Positions 25,773-34,620 of a stretch of 64,000 nucleotides of DNA are shown here, one piece after another. Every line of letters begins with the position of its first letter. Position 1 is the stretch's first letter. A program made the translations under genes and the position numbers. This DNA comes from Scandinavium goeteborgense (GTDB lineage Bacteria; Pseudomonadota; Gammaproteobacteria; Enterobacterales; Enterobacteriaceae). Under the pieces are notes generated by a model. That model saw only the letters and a program-made list of their open reading frames with translations, had not been told where the DNA came from and ran no database searches. The stretch lies in contig NZ_CP054058.1 in assembly GCF_003935895.2 (NCBI RefSeq), positions 1,860,001-1,924,000 of the forward strand, read 5' to 3'.

Positions 25773-27473
25773 ATGTTGGCTACGTTGATCGCCGATGTCA
25801 CACATGCGTTGCAGACGACTCCAGGACTGGCGATTTTTCTGGCCCTGACCTTTGGCTATGGAATTGGCCAGATACGCCTCGGGCCTATTCAACTGGGCGG
25901 TGTCTGCGGCACCCTGATCGCCGCCTTGTTGATTGGTCAGCTTAATATCCCGGTTGAGTCGGGAATTAAGAATGTCTTTTTCATGTTGTTTATCTTCGCC
26001 TTAGGTTACAGCGGCGGCCCACAATTCTTTGCCAATCTCAATGCCAGAGGCCTGCAGTTGGGTATTTTTTGCCTGATTGAAGTGGTGGCGGTACTGGCGC
26101 TGGTGTTGGCCGCGACGGTGGTAATGCATCTGGACCCCGGTACCGCGGCAGGAATGATGGCCGGGGCTGCGACCGAATCAGCCGTTGTCGGAACCGCGAC
26201 GGATGCGATTTCGCGTCTCGACTTGCCCGACCATGAAATCATTCGCTTGCAGGGCAATGTCGTCACGGCCTATTCCATCACTTACATCTGCGGCCTGATC
26301 ACCATTGTTATCGTGACCAGCCAGCTATTCCCCCTTTTCCTGCGCGTCAATCTGCGTGAAGAAGCCGACAAACTGTGGGTGAGCATGGGCGGGCGCATTG
26401 ATACCGAAGGGGTTTCTGCTCTGCCTGCGGTCGTCGGGCGCGCTTACATTGTGGAGGGCGGGGCAGGTCAAACCGTCTCATCCCTCCTGGCGACGCTGGG
26501 CCAGCAAAGCAGTATTATCCGCGTTCAGCGTCGTGGCCGGCAGGTGGCGCTGTCGCCGGGTCTCAAGCTGCGTCGTGGCGATGAAGTGCTGGTGGTAGGT
26601 TATCGCGGTTCGATGATTGATATCTCGAAGATGCTGGGCAGAGAAATGCCCGATACCACCTCGCTGAGCGTCGGGCTTGATACCTACAGCGTTGTGCTTC
26701 TCGCGCCCGCGATGTTCAACCAGCCGCTTAAATCGCTGACGTTACCGCCGGGTGTGCATGTCGCCTCCATTCTGCGGGGTGATGCCACGCTCCCTTCGCT
26801 GCCTGGCACGCTGTTGCAGAAACACGATATTTTGCAGATTTACGACGCCAGCCCCGGCGGCGGTCGCACGTCAGCCCCGCAATTAGGCGTTATCGGCAAA
26901 TTGTTGCCGGACAAACTGGCCAGCAATCTCGGCATTGCCGGGGTGGCGATTGCGCTGGGCACCATCCTCGGCAGCTTCACCCTCAAAATTGGCGGGATTC
27001 CCTTCTCCGCAGGAACCGGTGGCGGCGTGCTGGTTGTCGGTTTGATCCTCGGCTGGTATCACGCCCGTCGCGCCGACCTGCATACGGTCAATTCGGATGC
27101 GCTGTCGCTGCTTAAAGATTTGGGCCTCGCCGGGTTCATTGCCGGTGTTGGCCTGTCATCCGGGCCACAGGCGCTGGCGCTGATTGAACAATATGGCTTT
27201 ACCTTGCCGGTGCTTGGCGTGGCGATTGCCGTCATTCCTGCCTCGCTGTCCCTGTTAGTCGGCCATTTTTTGCTCAAGCTCAGCCCACCCGTGTTATTGG
27301 GTGCCATCGCTGGGCAGCAGTGCAGTACACCCGCATTGAGTGCAATTCAGAACGCGTGTGGAAACTCCACGCCGCTGCTGGGTTACACCATCACCTACGC
27401 AATTTCCAACGTCGTGCTCCCATTGATGGGGCCGTTGATTGTCGGTCTGGCGAGTTCATTCCAGCCCTTATAG
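25773..27473 (+). CDS. AspT-type aspartate:alanine exchanger, first copy
   Basis: 566 residues, with two blocks of membrane helices (about 1-185 and 385-566) around a soluble middle with two TrkA_C-like parts (LRRGDEVLVVGYRGS; second near residue 320). This is the AAE exchanger layout of AspT and YidE. The first block has YGIGQIRLGPIQLGG, and the second has FSAGTGGGVLVVGLILG. It is the first of two neighbouring exchanger genes that precede aspartate 4-decarboxylase. Aspartate uptake in exchange for alanine, with decarboxylation inside, consumes a proton and makes a proton-motive force. The exact pair for this copy is inferred. Confidence 0.85.
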   Translation: MLATLIADVTHALQTTPGLAIFLALTFGYGIGQIRLGPIQLGGVCGTLIAALLIGQLNIPVESGIKNVFFMLFIFALGYSGGPQFFANLNARGLQLGIFCLIEVVAVLALVLAATVVMHLDPGTAAGMMAGAATESAVVGTATDAISRLDLPDHEIIRLQGNVVTAYSITYICGLITIVIVTSQLFPLFLRVNLREEADKLWVSMGGRIDTEGVSALPAVVGRAYIVEGGAGQTVSSLLATLGQQSSIIRVQRRGRQVALSPGLKLRRGDEVLVVGYRGSMIDISKMLGREMPDTTSLSVGLDTYSVVLLAPAMFNQPLKSLTLPPGVHVASILRGDATLPSLPGTLLQKHDILQIYDASPGGGRTSAPQLGVIGKLLPDKLASNLGIAGVAIALGTILGSFTLKIGGIPFSAGTGGGVLVVGLILGWYHARRADLHTVNSDALSLLKDLGLAGFIAGVGLSSGPQALALIEQYGFTLPVLGVAIAVIPASLSLLVGHFLLKLSPPVLLGAIAGQQCSTPALSAIQNACGNSTPLLGYTITYAISNVVLPLMGPLIVGLASSFQPL

Positions 27474-27511
27474 CTGTCAGGACTTTTCATCCATGTAACT
27501 GAGGTTAACCC

Positions 27512-29197
27512 ATGAACTGGTTGCACGATTTGTTTCAAAAGTCTCCCGAGATCGCACTGTTTTTCTCGATTGCTGCCGGGTATTACATCGGCAAGATTAA
27601 ATTTGGGAAGTTTCAGTTAGGTGGGGTAGCAGGCTCGTTACTGGTGGCCGTAATAGTCAGCCAGGTCGGGGTTCAGATCGATCCCGAAGTGAAATCGGTG
27701 ATGTTTGCCCTGTTTATTTATGCCGTCGGGTATGAGAGCGGGCCAGATTTCTTCCGCTCGCTGGGCAAGCAATCCGTCAAAGAAATCATTCTCGCGATGG
27801 TGCTTTCCATTACCGCCCTGGCGACCGTGGTGCTGTTGGCGCGCTGGTTTGATCTGGATAAAGGTCTGGCCGCAGGGGTTGCCGCGGGGGCACTGACCCA
27901 GTCGGCGATCATCGGTACGGCGGGTGACGCAATTACCAAACTGGGCCTCGGGGCCGATGAGGTTCAGCGCCTGCAAGGTAACGTGGCGATTGGCTACGCC
28001 GTGACCTACGTGTTCGGGTCATTCGGTGCCATTTTGGTGTGTGTGAATTTGCTGCCGAAATTTATGGGTCGAAGCATTAAAGACGATGCCCTGAAGGCCG
28101 AGAACGAGATTCAGGCCGGGGCGAACGTGTTTGGGCCGGGCCAGGAAGCGGCGGCACCTGATTTAGTGGGCAGGATTTTCAAGCTGCCTGCCGGGATCGC
28201 AACCAGCGTGCAGGCCCTCGAAAACAACACCGAAGTGCCTATCACCATTGAGCGTGTTAAGCGCGAGAAACAAATTCTCGAGCCGAGTCCGGATATGCAG
28301 TTACTGCCTGGCGATATCGTGCTGGTGGTGGGGCGTCGTAACGCAGTGGTCTCCGTTGCCGATAAATTAGGCAAGGAGATGCACGACGAAGAAGGCATGG
28401 AATTGACCATGCAGCGCCGGGATGTGGTGATCACCAACAAGACGCTCGATAAAAGGGCGTTTGGCGAGATTCGGGCGGAAGTGGCACACGATGTGCGTCA
28501 CGGCGTGTATGTCTCGCAGATTTCGCGTCAGGGTAAAATTTTGCCGCTGGAGCCGGAAACTGAACTGGCGTTGGGCGATATGGTCACCGTGTTTGGCGCA
28601 GAGAATGACGTTAAACGCGTGGTAGACCTGGTCGGCCATGCCATTGTGCCGAGCGCCAAAACCGACTTTGTGTATATGGGCGCAGGCCTGGTGGTCGGGT
28701 TACTGGTCGGGATGTTGACCGCAAAAATTGGTTCTATTCCGTTGACCCTCGGCAGCGGCGGCGGTGCATTGCTGTCTGGTTTGCTGTTCGGCTGGTTCCG
28801 TTCTCGCCGTCAGTCGTTCGGCTACATGCCGTCGGGCGCTGTACAAATTCTGAAAGATCTGGGCCTGGCGGCCTTCGTAGTGGTGGTGGGGATTTCTTCC
28901 GGCCTGCAAGCGGTGCAAACCGTCGAAAGCCAGGGCCTGAAAATCCTCATCATCGGCGTGGTGGTGACTATTCTGCCGTTGATTCTCACCATGTTATTTG
29001 GCCGCTATGTCCTTCGCTACGATAACACCGCCATTTTCGCCGGGGCGTTGAGTGGGACCCGCAGTGCTAACCCTGCCTTCGGTGAAATTCTCGATAAAGC
29101 TGAAAACTCAGTCCCAACCGTTCCCTTTGCCATCACCTACGCCCTCGCCAACGTCTTTTTGACGCTGTTGGGGCCGCTGGTCGTGGCATTGGTTTAA
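27512..29197 (+). CDS. aspT: AspT, aspartate:alanine exchanger, second copy
   Basis: 561 residues with the same layout as the gene before it: membrane block with YYIGKIKFGKFQLGGVAG, soluble TrkA_C-like middle (LLPGDIVLVVGRRNAV and ALGDMVTVFGAENDV), and second membrane block with TLGSGGGALLSGLLFGWFR. It is 38 bases after the first copy and 80 bases before asdA. The two copies differ clearly, so they are old paralogues rather than a fresh duplication. This copy is nearer to asdA and is taken as the main partner, but this assignment is from context only. SD GAGG precedes the ATG. Confidence 0.85.
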   Translation: MNWLHDLFQKSPEIALFFSIAAGYYIGKIKFGKFQLGGVAGSLLVAVIVSQVGVQIDPEVKSVMFALFIYAVGYESGPDFFRSLGKQSVKEIILAMVLSITALATVVLLARWFDLDKGLAAGVAAGALTQSAIIGTAGDAITKLGLGADEVQRLQGNVAIGYAVTYVFGSFGAILVCVNLLPKFMGRSIKDDALKAENEIQAGANVFGPGQEAAAPDLVGRIFKLPAGIATSVQALENNTEVPITIERVKREKQILEPSPDMQLLPGDIVLVVGRRNAVVSVADKLGKEMHDEEGMELTMQRRDVVITNKTLDKRAFGEIRAEVAHDVRHGVYVSQISRQGKILPLEPETELALGDMVTVFGAENDVKRVVDLVGHAIVPSAKTDFVYMGAGLVVGLLVGMLTAKIGSIPLTLGSGGGALLSGLLFGWFRSRRQSFGYMPSGAVQILKDLGLAAFVVVVGISSGLQAVQTVESQGLKILIIGVVVTILPLILTMLFGRYVLRYDNTAIFAGALSGTRSANPAFGEILDKAENSVPTVPFAITYALANVFLTLLGPLVVALV

Positions 29198-29277
29198 TGC
29201 AGTTTCGTCAAAATGGTCGCCAGCCCTGAGCAACGCGGGCTGGCAGGTTAATCTGTCAATGATTCAGGAGTAGTGAC

Positions 29278-30942
29278 ATGGATTTTAGCGATTCGGAAAA
29301 ACTCGCGCTATTAAGCCCTTTTGAACTGAAAGATGCACTGATGCAGCGTGCCGTTCAAAGCAATCAGTTGATGTTAAACGCAGGCCGTGGGAACCCGAAC
29401 TTCCTCGCCACCACCCCACGCCATGGCTTTTTCCAGTTTGGCCTGTTTGCGATGACAGAAGCCGAGCGTTCTTACCGCTACATGGAACATGTCGGCGGAT
29501 TCCCTCAGCGTGAAGGAATTGAGGCACGCTTCGAACTGTTCGCCAAACAGCATGAAACGGTTCCTGGAGTACGATTTATTGAATCCGCCGTGTCGTATAT
29601 CCGCGACCAGATGGGGCTCAACGCGGGCGACTTCATCTACGAGATGTGCGAAGCGATTCTGGGCTGTAACTACCCGGTGCCGGACCGCATGCTGACGATG
29701 AGTGAAGAAATTGTCGGCAAGTACATCCACAAAGAAATGATTGGTAATTATCCTTTCGTCGGCAAATTCGATATGTATGCGCTGGAAGGCGGTACGGCGG
29801 CGATGACCTATCTGTTCGCCAGCCTGAAATCGAACCATGTCATCAATGAAGGCGATACCATTGCGCTCGGGATGCCGATCTTCACGCCATACATCGAGAT
29901 CCCTGAGCTGAGTGATTACAACCTCAAAACGATTCATATCGACGCGCCGCAGTCGAACAACTGGCAGTACACGCGAGAAGAGCTGGATAAGTTGCTGGAT
30001 CCGAAGGTGAAAGCCTTCTTCCTGGTGAACCCGAGCAACCCGCCATCGGTTAAAATTGACGACGATTCGCTGCGTTATATCGCCGAAATCGTGAAAAAAC
30101 GCCCAGACCTGATCATCCTGACGGACGATGTTTACGCCACCTTTGCCGATAACTTTGTTTCGTTGTTTGCGATTTGCCCTTATAACACCATCCTGGTGTA
30201 CTCCTTCTCCAAATACTTCGGCGCAACGGGCTGGCGTATGGGGATTGTAGCAACCCACGAAAACAACATCATTGATGCGGCGATCGCGGCGTTACCTGAA
30301 GCCAAACAGAAGCAGCTGGATAAACGCTATTCATCTATCACCACTACGCCACGCAGTCTGAAGTTTATCGACCGTCTGGTGGCGGATAGTCGTACCGTCG
30401 CCCTGAACCATACCGCCGGGCTTTCAACGCCAATTCAGGCGCAGATGACGCTGTTCTCGCTCTTCTGTCTGATGGATGAGCCGGATGCGTATAAAGCAGA
30501 AATGAAACGTATCGTATTGCGTCGTAAAGAAGCGCTTTACCGTGAGCTGGGTCTGCCAATGCCGTATGACGCCAACTCGGTACGTTATTACCACCTGCTG
30601 GATCTGCAAGAGCTGGCTGAAGAAATGTACGGTAAAGATTTTACCAAGTGGATGATAAGCCAGATGAAACCGAATCAGGCGTTGTTCCGCCTGGCCGAGG
30701 AGACAGGTGTCATTCTGCTGCCAGGTAAAGGGTTCGGCACCACCGACCCGTCATGGCGCGTTTCGCTGGCCAACCTGAATGAATATGACTATGCCAATAT
30801 CGGTAAAGCGATACGCAAACTGGCAGAAGAGTATTATCAATTGTTTGTTCAGGCGACCGGGGCGAAGGTAACGCCGCCTGCGGCCAAAGCCGTTAAAACG
30901 ATTGAAAATGCCACTGTGAAAGCGAAAGGCAAAAAGAAGTAA
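29278..30942 (+). CDS. asdA: AsdA, aspartate 4-decarboxylase
   Basis: A 554-residue PLP enzyme of the aminotransferase class I fold. The Schiff-base lysine is in YSFSKYFGATGWRMG, with upstream VNPSNPPSVK and LTDDVYATF matching substrate- and PLP-binding loops. It is a little longer than the usual 530-545 residues because of a basic Lys/Ala-rich tail. It converts L-aspartate to L-alanine and CO2 and also has transaminase activity in known members. CAGGAG lies 7 bases before the ATG. With the exchangers it forms an energy-yielding aspartate/alanine cycle. Confidence 0.92.
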   Translation: MDFSDSEKLALLSPFELKDALMQRAVQSNQLMLNAGRGNPNFLATTPRHGFFQFGLFAMTEAERSYRYMEHVGGFPQREGIEARFELFAKQHETVPGVRFIESAVSYIRDQMGLNAGDFIYEMCEAILGCNYPVPDRMLTMSEEIVGKYIHKEMIGNYPFVGKFDMYALEGGTAAMTYLFASLKSNHVINEGDTIALGMPIFTPYIEIPELSDYNLKTIHIDAPQSNNWQYTREELDKLLDPKVKAFFLVNPSNPPSVKIDDDSLRYIAEIVKKRPDLIILTDDVYATFADNFVSLFAICPYNTILVYSFSKYFGATGWRMGIVATHENNIIDAAIAALPEAKQKQLDKRYSSITTTPRSLKFIDRLVADSRTVALNHTAGLSTPIQAQMTLFSLFCLMDEPDAYKAEMKRIVLRRKEALYRELGLPMPYDANSVRYYHLLDLQELAEEMYGKDFTKWMISQMKPNQALFRLAEETGVILLPGKGFGTTDPSWRVSLANLNEYDYANIGKAIRKLAEEYYQLFVQATGAKVTPPAAKAVKTIENATVKAKGKKK

Positions 30943-30970
30943 TCGAGTAGGGTAGTAGGCATGGAATAAC

Positions 30971-31002
30971 AGGCAGTGTCCTTTGGGGCACTGCCTTTTT
31001 TT
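30971..31002 (+). terminator. Terminator after asdA
   Basis: AGGCAGTG and CACTGCCT form an 8-bp stem with a 10-base loop, followed by seven T. It closes the aspT-aspT-asdA operon. Confidence 0.9.
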
Positions 31003-31055
31003 ACGTTTATCGCGGTAAAGCGTGGACCGATAGCCACCGTTGCTGAGTTAACGGT

Positions 31056-31538
31056 TTAGCTTTCAAGTGCCGCGAGGATGACGGTTTCCATTTTCTCTGG
31101 AGTAGTAAACGGTGCAAAACGCTTGAGCGGTTTACCGTCGCGTCCGATCAGGAATTTAGTGAAGTTCCACTTGATCCGTCCACCCAGCACGCCGGGCAAT
31201 TCCGCTTTCAGGTAATGAAACACCGGGTGCGATGTGGGGCCGTTGACCGCCACTTTCTCGAACATCGGGAAACTTACGCCATAGTTGATGTGACAGGTCT
31301 GCGCGATGTCGTCGGCGTCGCCGGGTTCCTGTTTACCGAACTGGTTGCAGGGGAAGCCAAGCACCACCAGACCCTGAGCGGCGTACTTTGTATAGAGCGC
31401 TTCGAGGCCGGCGTATTGTGGCGTGAATCCACAATGGCTGGCGGTGTTAACTACCAGAACCAGCTTGCCCGCATAGTCAGCCATAGAGACAGGCTCGCCA
31501 CGCAGGCTGGTGGCAGAAAGTTGATGAAAAGGGGTCAT
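31056..31538 (-). CDS. Glutathione peroxidase family protein (BtuE-like)
   Basis: 160 residues with a thioredoxin fold. The peroxidatic Cys is in NTASHCGFTPQY, the Gln in GFPCNQFGKQEPG and the Trp/Asn pair in KWNFTKFLI, all catalytic positions of the family. No signal peptide, so cytoplasmic. GAGG is 8 bases before the ATG. It reduces hydroperoxides with thioredoxin or glutathione. It lies at the boundary with the core region, with no operon partner. Confidence 0.88.
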   Translation of the reverse strand: MTPFHQLSATSLRGEPVSMADYAGKLVLVVNTASHCGFTPQYAGLEALYTKYAAQGLVVLGFPCNQFGKQEPGDADDIAQTCHINYGVSFPMFEKVAVNGPTSHPVFHYLKAELPGVLGGRIKWNFTKFLIGRDGKPLKRFAPFTTPEKMETVILAALES

Positions 31539-31641
31539 GTCGGCGTCCTCAACGCGGATTCAGGTTGTCGTCAAGATTGCCAGTCAGCGCTTTACTCGAC
31601 GGCGATGCTCAACCTTACATCCATGCCAGCTAAAACGGCCA

Positions 31642-31670
31642 TAAAAAAATCCACGCCAAAGCGTGGATTT
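31642..31670 (-). terminator. Terminator after ychF
   Basis: AAATCCACGC and GCGTGGATTT form a 10-bp stem with a CAAA loop. On the minus strand it runs into TTTTTTTAT. It is 26 bases after the ychF stop. Confidence 0.9.
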
Positions 31671-31696
31671 TCTCGGGATACTGCGAAAGCCAGAAC

Positions 31697-32788
31697 TTAG
31701 ACGTTGAACAGGAAGTTCATCACGTCGCCATCTTTAACGATGTAGTCTTTGCCTTCAGCGCGCATTTTACCGGCTTCTTTTGCACCTTGCTCACCCTTGA
31801 AAGTGATGAAGTCTTCGTAGGCGATGGTCTGCGCACGGATGAAGCCTTTTTCGAAGTCGGTGTGGATTTTACCCGCTGCCTGTGGAGCGGTCGCGCCGAC
31901 AGGGATGGTCCACGCGCGAACTTCTTTCACGCCAGCGGTGAAGTAGGTTTGCAGGTTCAGCAGTTCGTAACCGGCGCGGATAACGCGGTTCAGACCCGGC
32001 TCTTCGATGCCCAGCTCTGCCATGAATTCGTCACGGTCAGCGTCGTCCAGTTCAGCGATGTCGGATTCAACTGCGGCGCACACGGCAACCACCACAGAAC
32101 CTTCAGCTTCGGCGATTTTACGCACCTGGTCGAGGTACGGGTTGTTTTCGAAACCGTCTTCGTTGACGTTCGCGATGTACATGGTTGGCTTCAGGGTCAG
32201 GAAGCTCAGGTATTTGATGGCGGCTTTATCTTCTTCAGACAGATCCAGCGCGCGCAGCATACCGGCGTTTTCCAGCTGTGGCAGGCATTTTTCCAGTGCG
32301 ACCAGTTCAGCTTTCGCGTCTTTGTCGCCGCCTTTCGCGCGTTTTTGTACGCGGTGGATAGCACGTTCGCAGGTATCGAGGTCAGACAGCGCCAGCTCGG
32401 TATTGATAACGTCAATATCATCAGCCGGGTCGACTTTGTTATTAACGTGGATGATGTTGTCGTTTTCAAAGCAGCGCACCACGTGGCCGATAGCTTCGGT
32501 TTCACGGATGTTGGTCAGGAACTGGTTGCCCAGGCCTTCACCTTTGGACGCGCCTTTCACCAGACCGGCGATGTCGACGAATTCCATGGTGGTCGGCAGA
32601 ATACGCTGTGGCTTGACGATTTCAGCCAGCGCATCCAGACGCGGATCGGGCATCGGCACGACACCGGTGTTCGGCTCGATGGTACAGAACGGGAAGTTGG
32701 CCGCTTCGATACCGGCTTTGGTGAGCGCGTTGAACAGGGTGGATTTGCCGACGTTAGGCAGGCCGACGATACCGCATTTAAATCCCAT
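31697..32788 (-). CDS. ychF: YchF (EngD), Obg-family ATPase/GTPase
   Basis: 363 residues, same length as the E. coli protein. Walker A is GLPNVGKST, switch II region [20 protein letters not shown] shown by DIAGLVKGA, and the specificity motif is the unusual NVNED, which explains ATP preference. A C-terminal TGS-like domain ends the protein. ATG 32788 follows AAGGTGA; a longer start at 32800 is not supported. It binds ribosomes and takes part in stress response. Confidence 0.97.
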   Translation of the reverse strand: MGFKCGIVGLPNVGKSTLFNALTKAGIEAANFPFCTIEPNTGVVPMPDPRLDALAEIVKPQRILPTTMEFVDIAGLVKGASKGEGLGNQFLTNIRETEAIGHVVRCFENDNIIHVNNKVDPADDIDVINTELALSDLDTCERAIHRVQKRAKGGDKDAKAELVALEKCLPQLENAGMLRALDLSEEDKAAIKYLSFLTLKPTMYIANVNEDGFENNPYLDQVRKIAEAEGSVVVAVCAAVESDIAELDDADRDEFMAELGIEEPGLNRVIRAGYELLNLQTYFTAGVKEVRAWTIPVGATAPQAAGKIHTDFEKGFIRAQTIAYEDFITFKGEQGAKEAGKMRAEGKDYIVKDGDVMNFLFNV

Positions 32789-32903
32789 GATGTAAATCAC
32801 CTTAATCTTTGGTAATCAACCTGTTACGTTGAACAGATTGCATAAAAGTAAACAACTTCGCCTATTATACACGGCGCGGGGCAAAATTGCCGCCTGCCGG
32901 GCG

Positions 32904-33488
32904 TTATTGTGCTTTAAAAGCGTGTAAGCGGTTGGTCGCTTTGGTCAGCCCGTCTTTCAGCCACACCTCGGTACAGCGTGCCGCTTCGTCAACCGCTTCG
33001 TCTATCAGCTTCTGTTCCGACATCGGTGGTTTCCCCAGAACAAAACCAACAACTTTGTTTTTATCGCCCGGATGACCGATTCCCACGCGTAACCGATGAA
33101 AATTAGGGTTGTTACCGAGTTTGCTGATGATGTCCTTCAGACCGTTATGACCGCCGTGTCCGCCACCGAGTTTGAACTTCGCCACGCCGGGTGGCAGGTC
33201 CAGTTCGTCATGGGCGACCAGAATTTCGTCCGGGGCGATGCGGAAAAAGGTTGCCATCGCGGCAACGGATTTACCGCTGAGGTTCATGAAGGTGGTGGGC
33301 ACCAGCAGGCGCACATCTTCGCCCGCTAAGTTGATGCGCGAGGTATAACCAAAGAATTTGCTTTCTTCGCGCAGCGGCGCGCGGCAGCGGTCGGCCAGTA
33401 AATCCACATACCAGGCCCCGGCGTTATGACGGGTCGCGGCATATTCAGCCCCTGGATTGGCAAGGCCGACAATCAGTTTAATCGTCAC
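32904..33488 (-). CDS. pth: Peptidyl-tRNA hydrolase
   Basis: 194 residues. GTG start at 33488 gives the family N-terminus ([20 protein letters not shown]) and the E. coli length; CAGGA lies before it. His in [10 protein letters not shown], Asp in [10 protein letters not shown] and Asn in GHNGLKDI are the active-site residues. It frees tRNA from peptides dropped from ribosomes and is essential. It precedes ychF by 115 bases on the same strand, as in E. coli. Confidence 0.97.
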   Translation of the reverse strand: MTIKLIVGLANPGAEYAATRHNAGAWYVDLLADRCRAPLREESKFFGYTSRINLAGEDVRLLVPTTFMNLSGKSVAAMATFFRIAPDEILVAHDELDLPPGVAKFKLGGGHGGHNGLKDIISKLGNNPNFHRLRVGIGHPGDKNKVVGFVLGKPPMSEQKLIDEAVDEAARCTEVWLKDGLTKATNRLHAFKAQ

Positions 33489-33661
33489 GTTTTTATTCCT
33501 GAGTGCGTCGATATCTGGCGCGTAGTGTACTGTAATCGCTGCGGGAGACAAAATTCTGCAAGCCAGACGGGGTGAGGGGAATCGTTGCGGCGCTGAACCA
33601 TTAGAAATTTATATAGTTCAGGCTGTTATTTGTAAAGTTATGTTGCCCAGATGTTCGTAAT

Positions 33662-33704
33662 TGTGATCGCATACGCACTAACCGGCAAAAGTGTTGTCTA
33701 TACT
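33662..33704 (+). promoter_or_regulatory. Probable class II CRP-dependent promoter of ychH
   Basis: TGTGATCGCATACGCA (33662-33677) keeps one full CRP half-site and a weak second half. TATACT (33699-33704) is a good -10. The predicted start near 33711 puts the centre of the CRP site at -41.5, the class II position. No good -35 is present, as expected for an activated promoter. Confidence 0.55.
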
Positions 33705-33759
33705 TTACACACAAGGACCAGGGATATTCCCTGTCAACCCAAAGTTCCGGAGGTGACAT

Positions 33760-34035
33760 ATGAAACGCAGAAACGCTTCACGACTCGGTAACGTGCTCAT
33801 GGGTTTAGGGTTAACTGTCATGGTCGTCGGGGTCGGTTACTCTATTTTAAACCAGCTTCCGCAACTTGACCTGCCGCAGTACTTTGCGCACGGCGCAGTG
33901 CTCAGCATCTTCCTCGGTGCAGTCCTTTGGCTGGCGGGGGCTCGCGTTAGCGGCCACGAACAGGTGAGCGACAGATATTGGTGGGTGCGCCACTATGATA
34001 AACGCTGTCGCCGAGACAGCCATCGCCACAGCTAA
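33760..34035 (+). CDS. ychH: YchH, small inner-membrane stress protein
   Basis: 91 residues with two hydrophobic stretches (about 10-30 and 44-62), so a small inner-membrane protein with a basic, His/Arg-rich tail ending RDSHRHS. It matches E. coli YchH in length, sequence and place next to pth, divergent from it. In E. coli it is linked to stress and biofilm formation; its molecular role is not defined. GGAGGTG precedes the ATG. Confidence 0.9.
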   Translation: MKRRNASRLGNVLMGLGLTVMVVGVGYSILNQLPQLDLPQYFAHGAVLSIFLGAVLWLAGARVSGHEQVSDRYWWVRHYDKRCRRDSHRHS

Positions 34036-34050
34036 TCGTCATATTCAGCA

Positions 34051-34075
34051 AAACGGCTCCCATTGGGAGCCGTTT
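34051..34075. terminator. Bidirectional stem-loop between ychH and the acetyltransferase gene
   Basis: AAACGGCTCCC and GGGAGCCGTTT form an 11-bp stem with a 3-base loop. Weak T-runs follow on both strands. It lies between convergent genes. Confidence 0.8.
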
Positions 34076-34087
34076 CCATTTATGCGT

Positions 34088-34612
34088 TCAGGGCGCAGGG
34101 CGGGTAAACATCCGCACCGGGCTGCCGTGATAGATGACCTCATGCTGGAACTGAAAACCAAACCGTTCCGCAAGATGCACGGAACGCTGATTCTCTTCAT
34201 CAATGATGCAGCACAGTGGCCCGCCGAGCTCGCGGTCAGCCCATTGCAGCATCGCCTCTAACGCTTCTTTGGCATAGCCCATTCCGTGCACCGCCGGGAT
34301 AAGCGCCCAGCCCGCTTCCGGGCAGTCCAGCGCTGGGGTCAGATTACGCTTCGCTTCCTGCAAGCCAAACGAACCGATATAGCGTCCGCTTTGTTTCTCA
34401 AATGCCGCCCAGTAACCGTAACCCAGTACCTGCCAGTGGCCGATATAGCGCAGCAGTCGGCTCCAGCTGACCTCTGCACTTTGCGGCTCACCGCCAATAA
34501 ATTTCACCACTTGCGGATCGGCCCAGAAGGACGCCAGGTCATCAAAATCATCAACGGTAAAATGGCGTAAAACCAGCCGTTCGGTTTCCAGATGCGGGGC
34601 TTGAGTGAGCAT
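34088..34612 (-). CDS. GNAT-family N-acetyltransferase (RimJ/RimL-like)
   Basis: 174 residues. N-terminal ETERLVLRHFTVDDFDDLA and WADPQVVKFIGG are typical of RimJ/RimL-type acetyltransferases. The acetyl-CoA loop is approximated by VHGMGYAKEALEAML, and the late strand ENQRSVHLAERFGF is conserved. The acceptor could be a ribosomal protein, an amino acid or an antibiotic; it cannot be told. The 3' neighbour dauA starts its own frame on the same strand downstream, 8 bases away from the order seen here, so the two genes may be co-transcribed as dauA then this gene. Confidence 0.85.
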   Translation of the reverse strand: MLTQAPHLETERLVLRHFTVDDFDDLASFWADPQVVKFIGGEPQSAEVSWSRLLRYIGHWQVLGYGYWAAFEKQSGRYIGSFGLQEAKRNLTPALDCPEAGWALIPAVHGMGYAKEALEAMLQWADRELGGPLCCIIDEENQRSVHLAERFGFQFQHEVIYHGSPVRMFTRPAP

Positions 34613-34620
34613 AATCTTCC

